Shown: positions 36,601 through 43,982 of the stretch, piece by piece | How the letters are laid out: each line of letters starts with the position of its first letter | Numbering within the stretch: the first letter of the stretch is position 1 | NCBI RefSeq assembly: GCF_027913215.1 | Contig: NZ_CP115784.1 | Location: forward strand, 1,240,001-1,304,000 | DNA: 64,000 nt | Direction: 5' to 3' | Source: Paracoccus aerodenitrificans | GTDB taxonomy: Bacteria > Pseudomonadota > Alphaproteobacteria > Rhodobacterales > Rhodobacteraceae | Notes under the pieces: model-generated | Told to the model about the DNA's origin: nothing | Database searches by the model: none | What the model saw: the letters and a program-made list of their open reading frames with translations, nothing else | Position numbers and translations under genes: made by a program

Positions 36601-36805
36601 GCGAATCCTCGATGGGGGTCGTGACAGAGTTCTGCACCGCCTCGGCGGTTGCTCCGGGATAGCTGGCGCTGATGCGGATCGTGGTCGGGGCGATATCGGG
36701 ATATTGAGAAACCGGCAGGCCGAACAGGCTGAATATCCCCGCCAGCATGGTCACAATCGCCAGCACCCAGGCGAAAACCGGACGGTGGATGAAGAACTGC
36801 CCCAT
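33665..36805 (-). CDS. RND multidrug efflux transporter permease (HAE1 family)
   Basis: 1046 residues, full-length AcrB/MexB-type inner-membrane pump. Starts [23 protein letters not shown], has [23 protein letters not shown], and in the fourth membrane segment [22 protein letters not shown], the paired Asp of the proton relay. The second half repeats the pattern ([28 protein letters not shown]). It expels drugs or toxic compounds by proton antiport with the adaptor encoded upstream. I chose ATG 36,805; an in-frame extension to 36,913 overlaps the adaptor gene. No outer-membrane factor gene follows. Confidence 0.95.
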   Translation of the reverse strand: [1046 protein letters not shown]

Positions 36806-36809
36806 CGCC

Positions 36810-38111
36810 TCAGCCGCCTGTCTGCGCTGCGCCGTTTGCGGGCGCAGGGGGCGCAGCACTGCCTTCGGCCAGTTCCGCGGGGTCGCCATCCGCCTGCGCC
36901 GAGGCTTCCTCATCGCTGGCTTCGGCAGCCATATCGCCGATTTCGCGCACCACCCCGTCCGCGTCGATGGTCACCGGAACCGTGGTCACCTCGGCCCCGT
37001 CGCGCAGATCGTCCAGACCGTCGAGGATCAACGCATCGCCCTCGGTCAGGCCTTCAGTGACGATCCAGGCATTTTCATGGGTGCCCTGTTCCGTCAGCAG
37101 AACCTGCTCGGCACGGCCATTGCGGGCGACGAAGGCCGTCAGATCGCCGCTGGCGGCGCGGCTTGTGGCGCGTTGCGGCACAAGAAAAGCGTTCATGCTG
37201 CCAATGGTCAGCGTCACCCGGACGAACTGGCCGGGCAGAATGCGGCGGTCGGGATTGGGAAAGCGGACACGGATCGGGACCGTCCCGGTCGTGGCCGACA
37301 CCTGAACCGAGGGGCTCAGCATCCGTCCCGGCTGATCGTAGCTTTCGCCGGTTTCCAGAACCAGCCGCGCATCGGGTTCGGTTTCCGGGCGTTGCAGGAT
37401 GCCCTCGGCGATATTGCGCTGCGCCCGCAGGACAAGCGCACGCGATTGCAGCACATCGACATAGATCGGGTCGATCTGCGCGACATAGGTCAGCGGCTCG
37501 CTCTGGCCGGTGCTGACGATATCGCCAACGCTGAACGGAGTGACCGCGACCACGCCGCGTATCGGGCTGGTGATCTGGGTCCGCTCAAGCGCCAGCCGGG
37601 CCAGATCGCGCTGCGCACGCGCCGCGCCAAGCTGAGCCTCGGCGGCGGCAAGTTCCACCTCTGCCACCTCGACCTCTGCAAGGCTGACCCCCGAGCCGCT
37701 GAGCCTGCGATACCGCGTCAGCGTCGCCTCGGCCCCCGCCAAAGCCGCCTGCGCCGAGGCAACGGCGACATCCTGCGCGGTCAGCTCGGCGGCGAGGGTC
37801 TCGTCCTGAATTGTGAACAGCAGCGTCCCGGGCTCGACTTCGGTGCCGGCCTCATAGGGGATCTCGGTAATCTCGCCGCCCACGCGCGGTCGGATCGCGG
37901 CAAGCTGATATGCGACGGCGCGGCCCGGCAATTCGACCGTCACCGGCACATCGCCGCGATTCATCGGTGTAACCCCGACCTCTGTCGGCCCCGAGGGCGC
38001 CTGCATCATCTGCGCAAAGCCGGGCGTTGCAGCCGCGGTCACGCCGAAAACTGACAAAAACGCCCAGATGACTGCGCGGCGGGTCCGGTTGGGCTGGCGA
38101 TTGCTTGGCAT
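36810..38111 (-). CDS. RND efflux periplasmic adaptor subunit
   Basis: 433 residues with an N-terminal signal-like segment (AVIWAFLSVFGVTAAATPGFAQ). Lipoyl/barrel-sandwich half motifs (RAVAYQLAAIRPRVGGEITEIPYEAGTEVEPGTLLFTI) surround an Ala/Glu-rich helical hairpin, then TQITSPIRGVVAVTPFSVGDIVSTG and the beta-barrel part. The Ala/Glu-rich C-terminal tail (ASDEEASAQADGDP...) is low complexity. First gene of the pump operon, four bases upstream of the permease start. It is divergent from glpD; no TetR-type regulator is adjacent. Confidence 0.93.
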   Translation of the reverse strand: MPSNRQPNRTRRAVIWAFLSVFGVTAAATPGFAQMMQAPSGPTEVGVTPMNRGDVPVTVELPGRAVAYQLAAIRPRVGGEITEIPYEAGTEVEPGTLLFTIQDETLAAELTAQDVAVASAQAALAGAEATLTRYRRLSGSGVSLAEVEVAEVELAAAEAQLGAARAQRDLARLALERTQITSPIRGVVAVTPFSVGDIVSTGQSEPLTYVAQIDPIYVDVLQSRALVLRAQRNIAEGILQRPETEPDARLVLETGESYDQPGRMLSPSVQVSATTGTVPIRVRFPNPDRRILPGQFVRVTLTIGSMNAFLVPQRATSRAASGDLTAFVARNGRAEQVLLTEQGTHENAWIVTEGLTEGDALILDGLDDLRDGAEVTTVPVTIDADGVVREIGDMAAEASDEEASAQADGDPAELAEGSAAPPAPANGAAQTGG

Positions 38112-38339
38112 GAAATTACCGGGCTGAGGACAAATAAACTATGCCACGGCGGGCAGGGTGGTCGGCAAGTCGTATTCTGGTCACGTTACCGTATATGGCG
38201 GCACCCAAATGAAACCTGAACGGCGCGGAAAAGTTTCTGTCCGCGCGTTCATGCGCGACCGGACTGGCCTGCGGGCTTTGACAATCGCGGTATGATCGCG
38301 TCATTTGCCGGCAAATGGCTGAAACGGGATGTGAAAGAC
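38112..38339. other. Divergent intergenic region, RND pump and glpD
   Basis: 228 bases with no convincing gene. It must hold promoters for both directions. A short TATATG hexamer near 38,192 may be a -10 for glpD. No clear operator palindrome was recognised. Confidence 0.35.
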
Positions 38340-39887
38340 ATGATCGACCTGTTCATCATCGGCGGCGGCATCAATGGCTGCGGCATTGCCCGCGATGCGG
38401 CAGGGCGCGGCCTGACGGTGCGGCTGGCTGAAAAGGACGATCTGGCGCAGGCGACCTCCTCGCGCTCGACAAAGCTGTTCCACGGCGGGCTGCGCTATCT
38501 GGAATATTTCGAGTTCCGGCTGGTCCGCGAAGCCCTGCATGAGCGGGAACTGCTGCTGCGGGCCATGCCGCATATAAGCTGGCCGATGCGCTTCGTGCTG
38601 CCGATCCTGCCCGAGATGCGCTTTGAATCCAGCACGCCGACCTCGCGGCTGCTTGGGGTGGTCATGCCGTGGCTGCGCGGGCGCAGACCGGCCTGGCTGA
38701 TCCGGCTTGGCCTGTTCATCTACGACAATCTGGGCGGGCGGAAGATCCTGCCGGGGACGCGGCAGCTTGATCTTACCGGGGACGTGGCGGGCAAGGCGCT
38801 GAAACCGGGGCTGAATCTGGCCTATGAATATTCCGATTGCTGGGTTCAGGATGCCCGGCTGGTGGTCCTGAATGCCCGCGACGCCGTCGCGCGTGGGGCC
38901 GGGATCATGACCCGCACCCGTGTCGTCTCGGCCCGGCGTGAGGGCGATCTGTGGCGCATCGAAACGGTGAACGCGGCGGGCGAACGCGAAGAACATCTGG
39001 CGCGGGCGCTTGTGAATGCGGCGGGGCCGTGGACCGGGCAGGTGATCCGCGATGTGGCAGGGCTGGACAGCCGCGAATCCGTGCGGCTGGTGCGGGGCAG
39101 TCATATCGTGGTGCCGAAGCTCTATGACCATGATCGCTGCTATTTCTTTCAGGGACCGGATGGGCGGATCATCTTCGCCATCCCGTTCGAGCAGGATTTC
39201 ACCCTGATCGGCACCACCGATGAGGATCACGAAAGCGATCCCCAGTCGCCCGAAATTTCGCAAGATGAGAACCGCTATCTCTGCGATTTCGCCAGCCGGT
39301 ATTTCGCCCGCCCCGTGACGCCGGAACAGGTGGTCTGGACCTATTCCGGGGTGCGCTCTCTCTATGATGACGGGGCAAGTTCGGCCACGGCGGCGACGCG
39401 CGATTACGTGATGACTCTGGATGAGGACGGCGCACCGTTGCTGAATGTGTTCGGCGGCAAGATCACCACCTATCGCCGCCTTGCCGAAAGCGCGATGCGC
39501 AGGCTTGAGCCGTTTTTTCCCGCAGCCGGTGGCAAGTGGACGGCGGGTGTGGCGCTCCCCGGCGGAGATTTCCCGGTGGACGGCGTCCCGGATCTGGTCG
39601 CGGAATTGCGTGCCGCCCATCCCGCGCTTGACGAAAAGCAGGCGCTGCGCCTGATCCGCGCCTATGGGACTGAGGCGCGGCAGATCCTTGCGGATGGCCC
39701 CGGCGCCGATCTTGGCGGCGGATTGTCCGAGGCCGAACTACACTGGCTGATGACCCGCGAATGGGCTGAAACCCCCGAGGATGTAATTTGGCGGCGCAGC
39801 AAGCTGGGTCTGCGTATGACCGACCAGCAGATCGCTGCGCTGCAGAGCCGCATGGATCACGCCAGAGCGACCGAAGCGGAAGCGTAA
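38340..39887 (+). CDS. glpD: Aerobic glycerol-3-phosphate dehydrogenase
   Basis: 515 residues. The FAD motif IIGGGINGCGIARDAAGRGLTVRLAEKDDLAQATSSRSTKLFHGGLRYLEYFEFRLVREAL is diagnostic of GlpD. Mid-protein NAAGPWTGQV and RGSHIVV, and the C-terminal DAO_C domain, complete the family pattern. It oxidises glycerol-3-phosphate to DHAP and passes electrons to quinone at the membrane. Start uncertain: ATG 38,340 begins right at the FAD strand but has a weak ribosome site; GTG 38,331 or ATG 38,292 are in frame. No glpF/K/R neighbours. Confidence 0.94.
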   Translation: MIDLFIIGGGINGCGIARDAAGRGLTVRLAEKDDLAQATSSRSTKLFHGGLRYLEYFEFRLVREALHERELLLRAMPHISWPMRFVLPILPEMRFESSTPTSRLLGVVMPWLRGRRPAWLIRLGLFIYDNLGGRKILPGTRQLDLTGDVAGKALKPGLNLAYEYSDCWVQDARLVVLNARDAVARGAGIMTRTRVVSARREGDLWRIETVNAAGEREEHLARALVNAAGPWTGQVIRDVAGLDSRESVRLVRGSHIVVPKLYDHDRCYFFQGPDGRIIFAIPFEQDFTLIGTTDEDHESDPQSPEISQDENRYLCDFASRYFARPVTPEQVVWTYSGVRSLYDDGASSATAATRDYVMTLDEDGAPLLNVFGGKITTYRRLAESAMRRLEPFFPAAGGKWTAGVALPGGDFPVDGVPDLVAELRAAHPALDEKQALRLIRAYGTEARQILADGPGADLGGGLSEAELHWLMTREWAETPEDVIWRRSKLGLRMTDQQIAALQSRMDHARATEAEA

Positions 39888-40111
39888 CAGTCTTTCAGAT
39901 TGATTTTGAAAAAGCCCCACGCGGGCTTAAAAATTCTGCAAAACATACTGAAAACGCATAAAAATATACTCCTTCTTTCCTTTAGGGCAGCTTGCTGGGA
40001 TCTGAAATGGCCCGCTTTCCCGCGCTGACGGCGAAACGGCCATTGCAAATACCCCGGCGGACATGTCCAAATCGGCTGAAACCGGAAGGCCAGATTTCGA
40101 GGAGGGACGTT
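39888..40111. other. Intergenic region glpD-maeB, AT-rich
   Basis: 224 bases, clearly richer in A/T than its flanks. It contains the hairpin at 39,912-39,928 and a TATACT near 39,966 that could be a -10 for maeB. No gene seen. Confidence 0.4.
39912..39928. terminator. Short hairpin after glpD
   Basis: AAGCCC (39912-39917) pairs with GGGCTT (39923-39928) around a five-base loop. On the plus strand it is followed by an A-run; on the minus strand it would be followed by T's. It may act in both directions, ending glpD transcripts weakly and blocking antisense transcription into glpD. Confidence 0.5.
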
Positions 40112-42385
40112 ATGCCGGATGAAGACATCAGCAGGGATCGCCGTCAGGAGGCGCTCGATTATCACGAATTTCCCAAGCCGGGGAAGCTTGAGATCCGGGC
40201 GACGAAGCCAATGGATACCGGGCGCGACCTGTCCAATGCCTATTCTCCCGGCGTCGCCGAAGCCTGTCTGGAAATCGAGAAAAACGCGCTTGAAGCGATG
40301 CGCTATACCGCGAAAAGCAATCTGGTTGCGGTGGTCTCGAACGGCACAGCGGTGCTGGGGCTGGGGAATATCGGTGCGCAGGCCTCGAAGCCGGTGATGG
40401 AGGGCAAGGCGGTTCTGTTCAAGAAATTCGCCGGGGTGGATTGCTTCGATATCGAGGTGGACGAAACCGACCCGGAGAAACTGGCCGAGATCGTGTGCAA
40501 GCTTGAACCGACTTTCGGCGCGGTCAATCTGGAGGATATCAAGGCACCGGATTGTTTTCTGGTCGAAAAGATCTGCCGCGAGCGGATGAATATCCCGGTT
40601 TTCCACGATGACCAGCACGGCACGGCCATTGTTGCCGCGGCTGCGGCTAGCAACGCGATGCGGCTGTCGGGAAAATCCTTCGAAGATATCCGCGTGGTGG
40701 CGCTTGGCGCCGGTGCGGCGGGGATTGCCTGCCTGAAAATGCTGATGGTGCTGGGGGTCCGCAAGGACAATATCACCATGCTGGACAGCAAGGGCGTGGT
40801 GCATACGCAGCGCAACGACCTGAACCCGGAAAAGCAGGAATTCGCCCGCGACACGGAAATGCGCACCACGATGGAGGCGATGGAGGGCGCGGATCTGTTC
40901 CTCGGCGTCTCGGGTCCCGGTCTGCTGACGGCCGAAATGGTTGCGAAAATGGCCGATAACCCGATCATTTTCGCCCTTGCCAACCCGACCCCGGAAATCA
41001 TGCCCGAAGAGGCCCGCAAGGCCGCGCCGAATGCGCTGATCGCCACCGGGCGCAGCGATTATCCCAATCAGGTCAATAACGTCCTGTGTTTCCCGTTCAT
41101 CTTCCGGGGTGCGCTCGATGCCGGGGCGACGGAGATCAACGATGAGATGAAAGTGGCCTGTGTCGAGGCGATTGCGGCGCTTGCCCGCGAAACCACCTCG
41201 GCGGAGGTCGGGCAGGCCTATCGCGGCGAGACGCTGACCTTCGGGCCGGATTATCTGATCCCGAAACCCTTCGATCCGCGCCTTCTGCCGACCATTGCGA
41301 CGGCTGTCGCCAAGGCTGCCATCGAATCGGGCGTGGCCACGCGCGATCTCGATCTGACGGATTATCACCGCAGGCTGCAGGGCAGGGTGTATCGCAGCTA
41401 TAACATCATGCGGCACGTCTTCGAGGCCGACCGCGTTGTCAATCGCCGTCTGGTCTTTGCCGAGGGCGAGGATGAGCGCATCCTGCACACGGCCCGTCAA
41501 CTGATCGAGGACGGCTATGACACGCCGATCCTGATCGGACGGCCCGAGGTGATCCAGCAGCGGCTGGACCGCGAAGGCATCAGGCTGGATCTGGATGCGG
41601 TCGAGGTGATCAACCCCGAAAGCGATGCGCGGTATCGGGATTACTGGAGCGCCTATCATAAACTTATGCGCAGACGCGGTGTGACCCCGGATCTGGCCCG
41701 CGCGATCATCCGCACGAATACCACGGCGATTGCGGCGATGATGGTGCATCTGGGGGATGCGGACAGCATGATCTGCGGTACGTTCGGGGAATATCGCTGG
41801 CATCTTCGTTATGTCAGCGAAATCCTCGCACGGGGCGCGGCGCATCCGGTCGGAGCGTTGTCCCTGATCATTCTCGAAAAGGGACCGCTTTTCCTCGCCG
41901 ATACGCAGGTTAATCTGGACCCCGAACCCCAGCAGATCGCGGAAACCGTGATCGGCGCCGCGCGGCATATGCGCCGTTTCGGCATCGAGCCGCGTATCGC
42001 TCTGTGTTCGGCCTCACAATTCGGCAATCTCGACAGTGCGACAAGCCGGAACATGCGGGCCGCGATGGAGATTCTGGACGCGATGGATCTCGATTTCGAA
42101 TATGAAGGCGAAATGCCCGCCGATGTCGCGCTCGATCCCGAATTGCGCGAGCGGCAATATCCCGATGGCCGCCTGACCGGCGCTGCCAACGGGCTGGTTT
42201 ACGCCAATGCCGAAATCGCCAATGCCGCGCGGAACATGCTGCGATCTGTCGCGGGCGGGCTGGAGGTCGGGCCGATTCTGATGGGGATGGAGAACCGCGC
42301 CCATATCGTCACGCCCGGCATTACCGTGCGCGGGCTGATGAATATCTCGGCCCTCGCCGGCAGCAATGTGTCCAGCTATGGCTGA
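40112..42385 (+). CDS. maeB: NADP-dependent malic enzyme (MaeB type)
   Basis: 757 residues, the long malic enzyme with an added phosphotransacetylase-like tail. N-terminal malic domain: YSPGVAEACLEI, KSNLVAVVSNGTAVLGLGNIGAQASKPVMEGKAVLFKKFAGVDCFDIEVDE, PVFHDDQHGTAIV; NAD-binding VVALGAGAAGIACLKML. The C-terminal part from about residue 430 (RRLVFAEGEDERILHTARQL) resembles phosphate acetyltransferase and is usually regulatory, binding acetyl-CoA. It makes pyruvate, CO2 and NADPH from malate. GAGGAGGGA at 40,099-40,107 supports ATG 40,112. A strong terminator follows. Confidence 0.97.
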   Translation: MPDEDISRDRRQEALDYHEFPKPGKLEIRATKPMDTGRDLSNAYSPGVAEACLEIEKNALEAMRYTAKSNLVAVVSNGTAVLGLGNIGAQASKPVMEGKAVLFKKFAGVDCFDIEVDETDPEKLAEIVCKLEPTFGAVNLEDIKAPDCFLVEKICRERMNIPVFHDDQHGTAIVAAAAASNAMRLSGKSFEDIRVVALGAGAAGIACLKMLMVLGVRKDNITMLDSKGVVHTQRNDLNPEKQEFARDTEMRTTMEAMEGADLFLGVSGPGLLTAEMVAKMADNPIIFALANPTPEIMPEEARKAAPNALIATGRSDYPNQVNNVLCFPFIFRGALDAGATEINDEMKVACVEAIAALARETTSAEVGQAYRGETLTFGPDYLIPKPFDPRLLPTIATAVAKAAIESGVATRDLDLTDYHRRLQGRVYRSYNIMRHVFEADRVVNRRLVFAEGEDERILHTARQLIEDGYDTPILIGRPEVIQQRLDREGIRLDLDAVEVINPESDARYRDYWSAYHKLMRRRGVTPDLARAIIRTNTTAIAAMMVHLGDADSMICGTFGEYRWHLRYVSEILARGAAHPVGALSLIILEKGPLFLADTQVNLDPEPQQIAETVIGAARHMRRFGIEPRIALCSASQFGNLDSATSRNMRAAMEILDAMDLDFEYEGEMPADVALDPELRERQYPDGRLTGAANGLVYANAEIANAARNMLRSVAGGLEVGPILMGMENRAHIVTPGITVRGLMNISALAGSNVSSYG

Positions 42386-42406
42386 GATTTCCGCAATGTG
42401 ATCACG

Positions 42407-42437
42407 GGTCCGGCAGGCATTCTGCCGGGCCTTTTTT
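42407..42437 (+). terminator. Intrinsic terminator after maeB
   Basis: A ten-base stem with one G-U pair (42407-42416 with 42422-42431), a five-base loop and a six-T run (42432-42437). This is the clearest Rho-independent terminator in the window and closes maeB. Confidence 0.9.
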
Positions 42438-42554
42438 CATATCCGGGCAGGGTATCACTTTCCGGTTTTTCTTGAAGCAGTTGGGGATTTTCATTGGTTC
42501 CGCCCGGCTGCGCCCTTCGGATACTCTGACCGACAGACAGCGAGGAGACCCCCA

Positions 42555-43814
42555 ATGCAGGACTTTGCCATCATCTGGGACTGGATCGGATTTGCGGTAA
42601 GATGGACACATGTCATCACCGCAATCGCCTGGATCGGTTCGAGCTTTTATTTCGTTGCCCTCGATCTCGGGCTTCGCAAGGTGCCACATCTTCCCGTCGG
42701 CGCTCATGGCGAAGAATGGCAGGTTCATGGCGGCGGCTTTTATCACATCCAGAAATATCTGGTCGCGCCCGACAACATGCCGGACCATCTGATCTGGTTC
42801 AAATGGGAGAGTTATTCGACCTGGCTTTCCGGCGCTGCGCTGCTGATGGTCGTCTACTGGGTCGGCGGTGAGCTGTATCTGATCGACCCGGCCAAGGCCG
42901 AGCTGGCGCTGTGGCAGGGTATCCTGATTTCGGCGGCGTCCCTGTCGATCGGCTGGCTGGTCTATGACCGGCTGTGCAAATCGGGTCTGGGAGAGCGTCC
43001 GACCTTCCTGATGCTGCTGCTGTTCCTGCTGCTGGTGGCGATGGGTTACGGCTATAATCAGATCTTTACCGGCCGCGCGACCATGCTGCATCTCGGTGCG
43101 TTCACCGCGACGATCATGACCGCGAATGTGTTCTTCATCATCATGCCGAACCAACGAATCGTGGTGAAAGATCTCCAGGAAGGCCGCAAGCCCGATCCGA
43201 AATACGGCAAGATCGCCAAGCTGCGTTCGACGCATAACAACTATCTGACCCTGCCGGTCGTGTTCCTGATGCTGTCGAACCATTATCCTCTGGCCTTCGC
43301 AACCGAGTATAACTGGCTGATCGCGGCTCTGATCTTCCTGATGGGCGTGACCATCCGGCATTTCTTCAACACCATGCACGCCACGGGCAGCATGAAATGG
43401 TGGACCTGGGCGGCGACGACGGTTCTGTTCATCGGCGTGATGTGGCTTTCGACCGCGCCTCTGTGGCAGTCCTCCTACGACGAATCCGAAGCGCAGGTGC
43501 TGAGCCCCATGCAGCAGAAATTCGCGGATGCCGAAGGGTTCGACGATATCATGACCATTGTTCCCGGACGCTGCGCCATGTGCCATGCGCGGGATCCGGG
43601 ATATGACGGCATTCACCGTGCGCCCAAGCAATTGCTGCTGGAAACGCCCGATGACGTCACCCGCGCCGCGCGGCAGATCTATCTTCAGGCGGGGCTGACC
43701 CATGCCATGCCGCCGGCCAATGTCAGCTTCATGGAACCGGCCGAGCGTCAGGCCATTGTTAACTGGTATCGCAATGCCACGGGACGGGACCCCGTGGCAC
43801 TGGCGCAGAATTAA
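42555..43814 (+). CDS. puuD: Urate hydroxylase PuuD with C-terminal cytochrome c domain
   Basis: 419 residues. About eight membrane segments in the first 300 residues (RWTHVITAIAWIGSSFYFVALDLGLRK, HIQKYLVAP, WKWES-type loop, THNNYLTLPVVFLMLSNHYP), then a soluble heme c domain with CAMCH at 340-344 and an axial Met in THAMPPANVS (Met385). This is the PuuD design found in Agrobacterium and Rhodobacteraceae: a membrane urate oxidase that hands electrons to the respiratory chain. GAGGAG lies seven bases before the ATG. No other purine degradation gene is in the window. Confidence 0.95.
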   Translation: MQDFAIIWDWIGFAVRWTHVITAIAWIGSSFYFVALDLGLRKVPHLPVGAHGEEWQVHGGGFYHIQKYLVAPDNMPDHLIWFKWESYSTWLSGAALLMVVYWVGGELYLIDPAKAELALWQGILISAASLSIGWLVYDRLCKSGLGERPTFLMLLLFLLLVAMGYGYNQIFTGRATMLHLGAFTATIMTANVFFIIMPNQRIVVKDLQEGRKPDPKYGKIAKLRSTHNNYLTLPVVFLMLSNHYPLAFATEYNWLIAALIFLMGVTIRHFFNTMHATGSMKWWTWAATTVLFIGVMWLSTAPLWQSSYDESEAQVLSPMQQKFADAEGFDDIMTIVPGRCAMCHARDPGYDGIHRAPKQLLLETPDDVTRAARQIYLQAGLTHAMPPANVSFMEPAERQAIVNWYRNATGRDPVALAQN

Positions 43815-43907
43815 GCCGGATTGCGGGCCGGTATTGCAGGCCGGGCCGACCGGCCGCAATCGCCGATGTGGCATAAGAAGCACAATATGCCGCAATTACC
43901 TGAGTTT

Positions 43908-43928
43908 TATAGTCAGGGTTTGTTGACT
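43908..43928 (+). promoter_or_regulatory. Candidate operator upstream of the siderophore receptor
   Basis: An inverted repeat AGTCA (43911-43915)-N8-TGACT (43924-43928) overlaps the end of a possible -10 hexamer TATAGT (43908-43913), 55 bases before the receptor ATG. This is where an iron-responsive repressor would be expected. The half-site TTGACT also occurs in the imelysin promoter. I am not certain of the published consensus for Rhodobacterales iron boxes. Confidence 0.5.
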
Positions 43929-43982
43929 GTCCGGTGAAGGGAGATCAGGAGGGGCACTTAACATTTATTGTAAGGTTTCCCC

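Noticed and set aside
36806..36913. N-terminal extension of the RND permease
   Set aside because: It is Arg/Pro-rich, overlaps the adaptor gene, and homologues start at [17 protein letters not shown].
39857..41968. 703-codon open frame on the minus strand over maeB
   Set aside because: Antisense to a full MaeB with all motifs; no recognisable domain and no plausible ribosome site.
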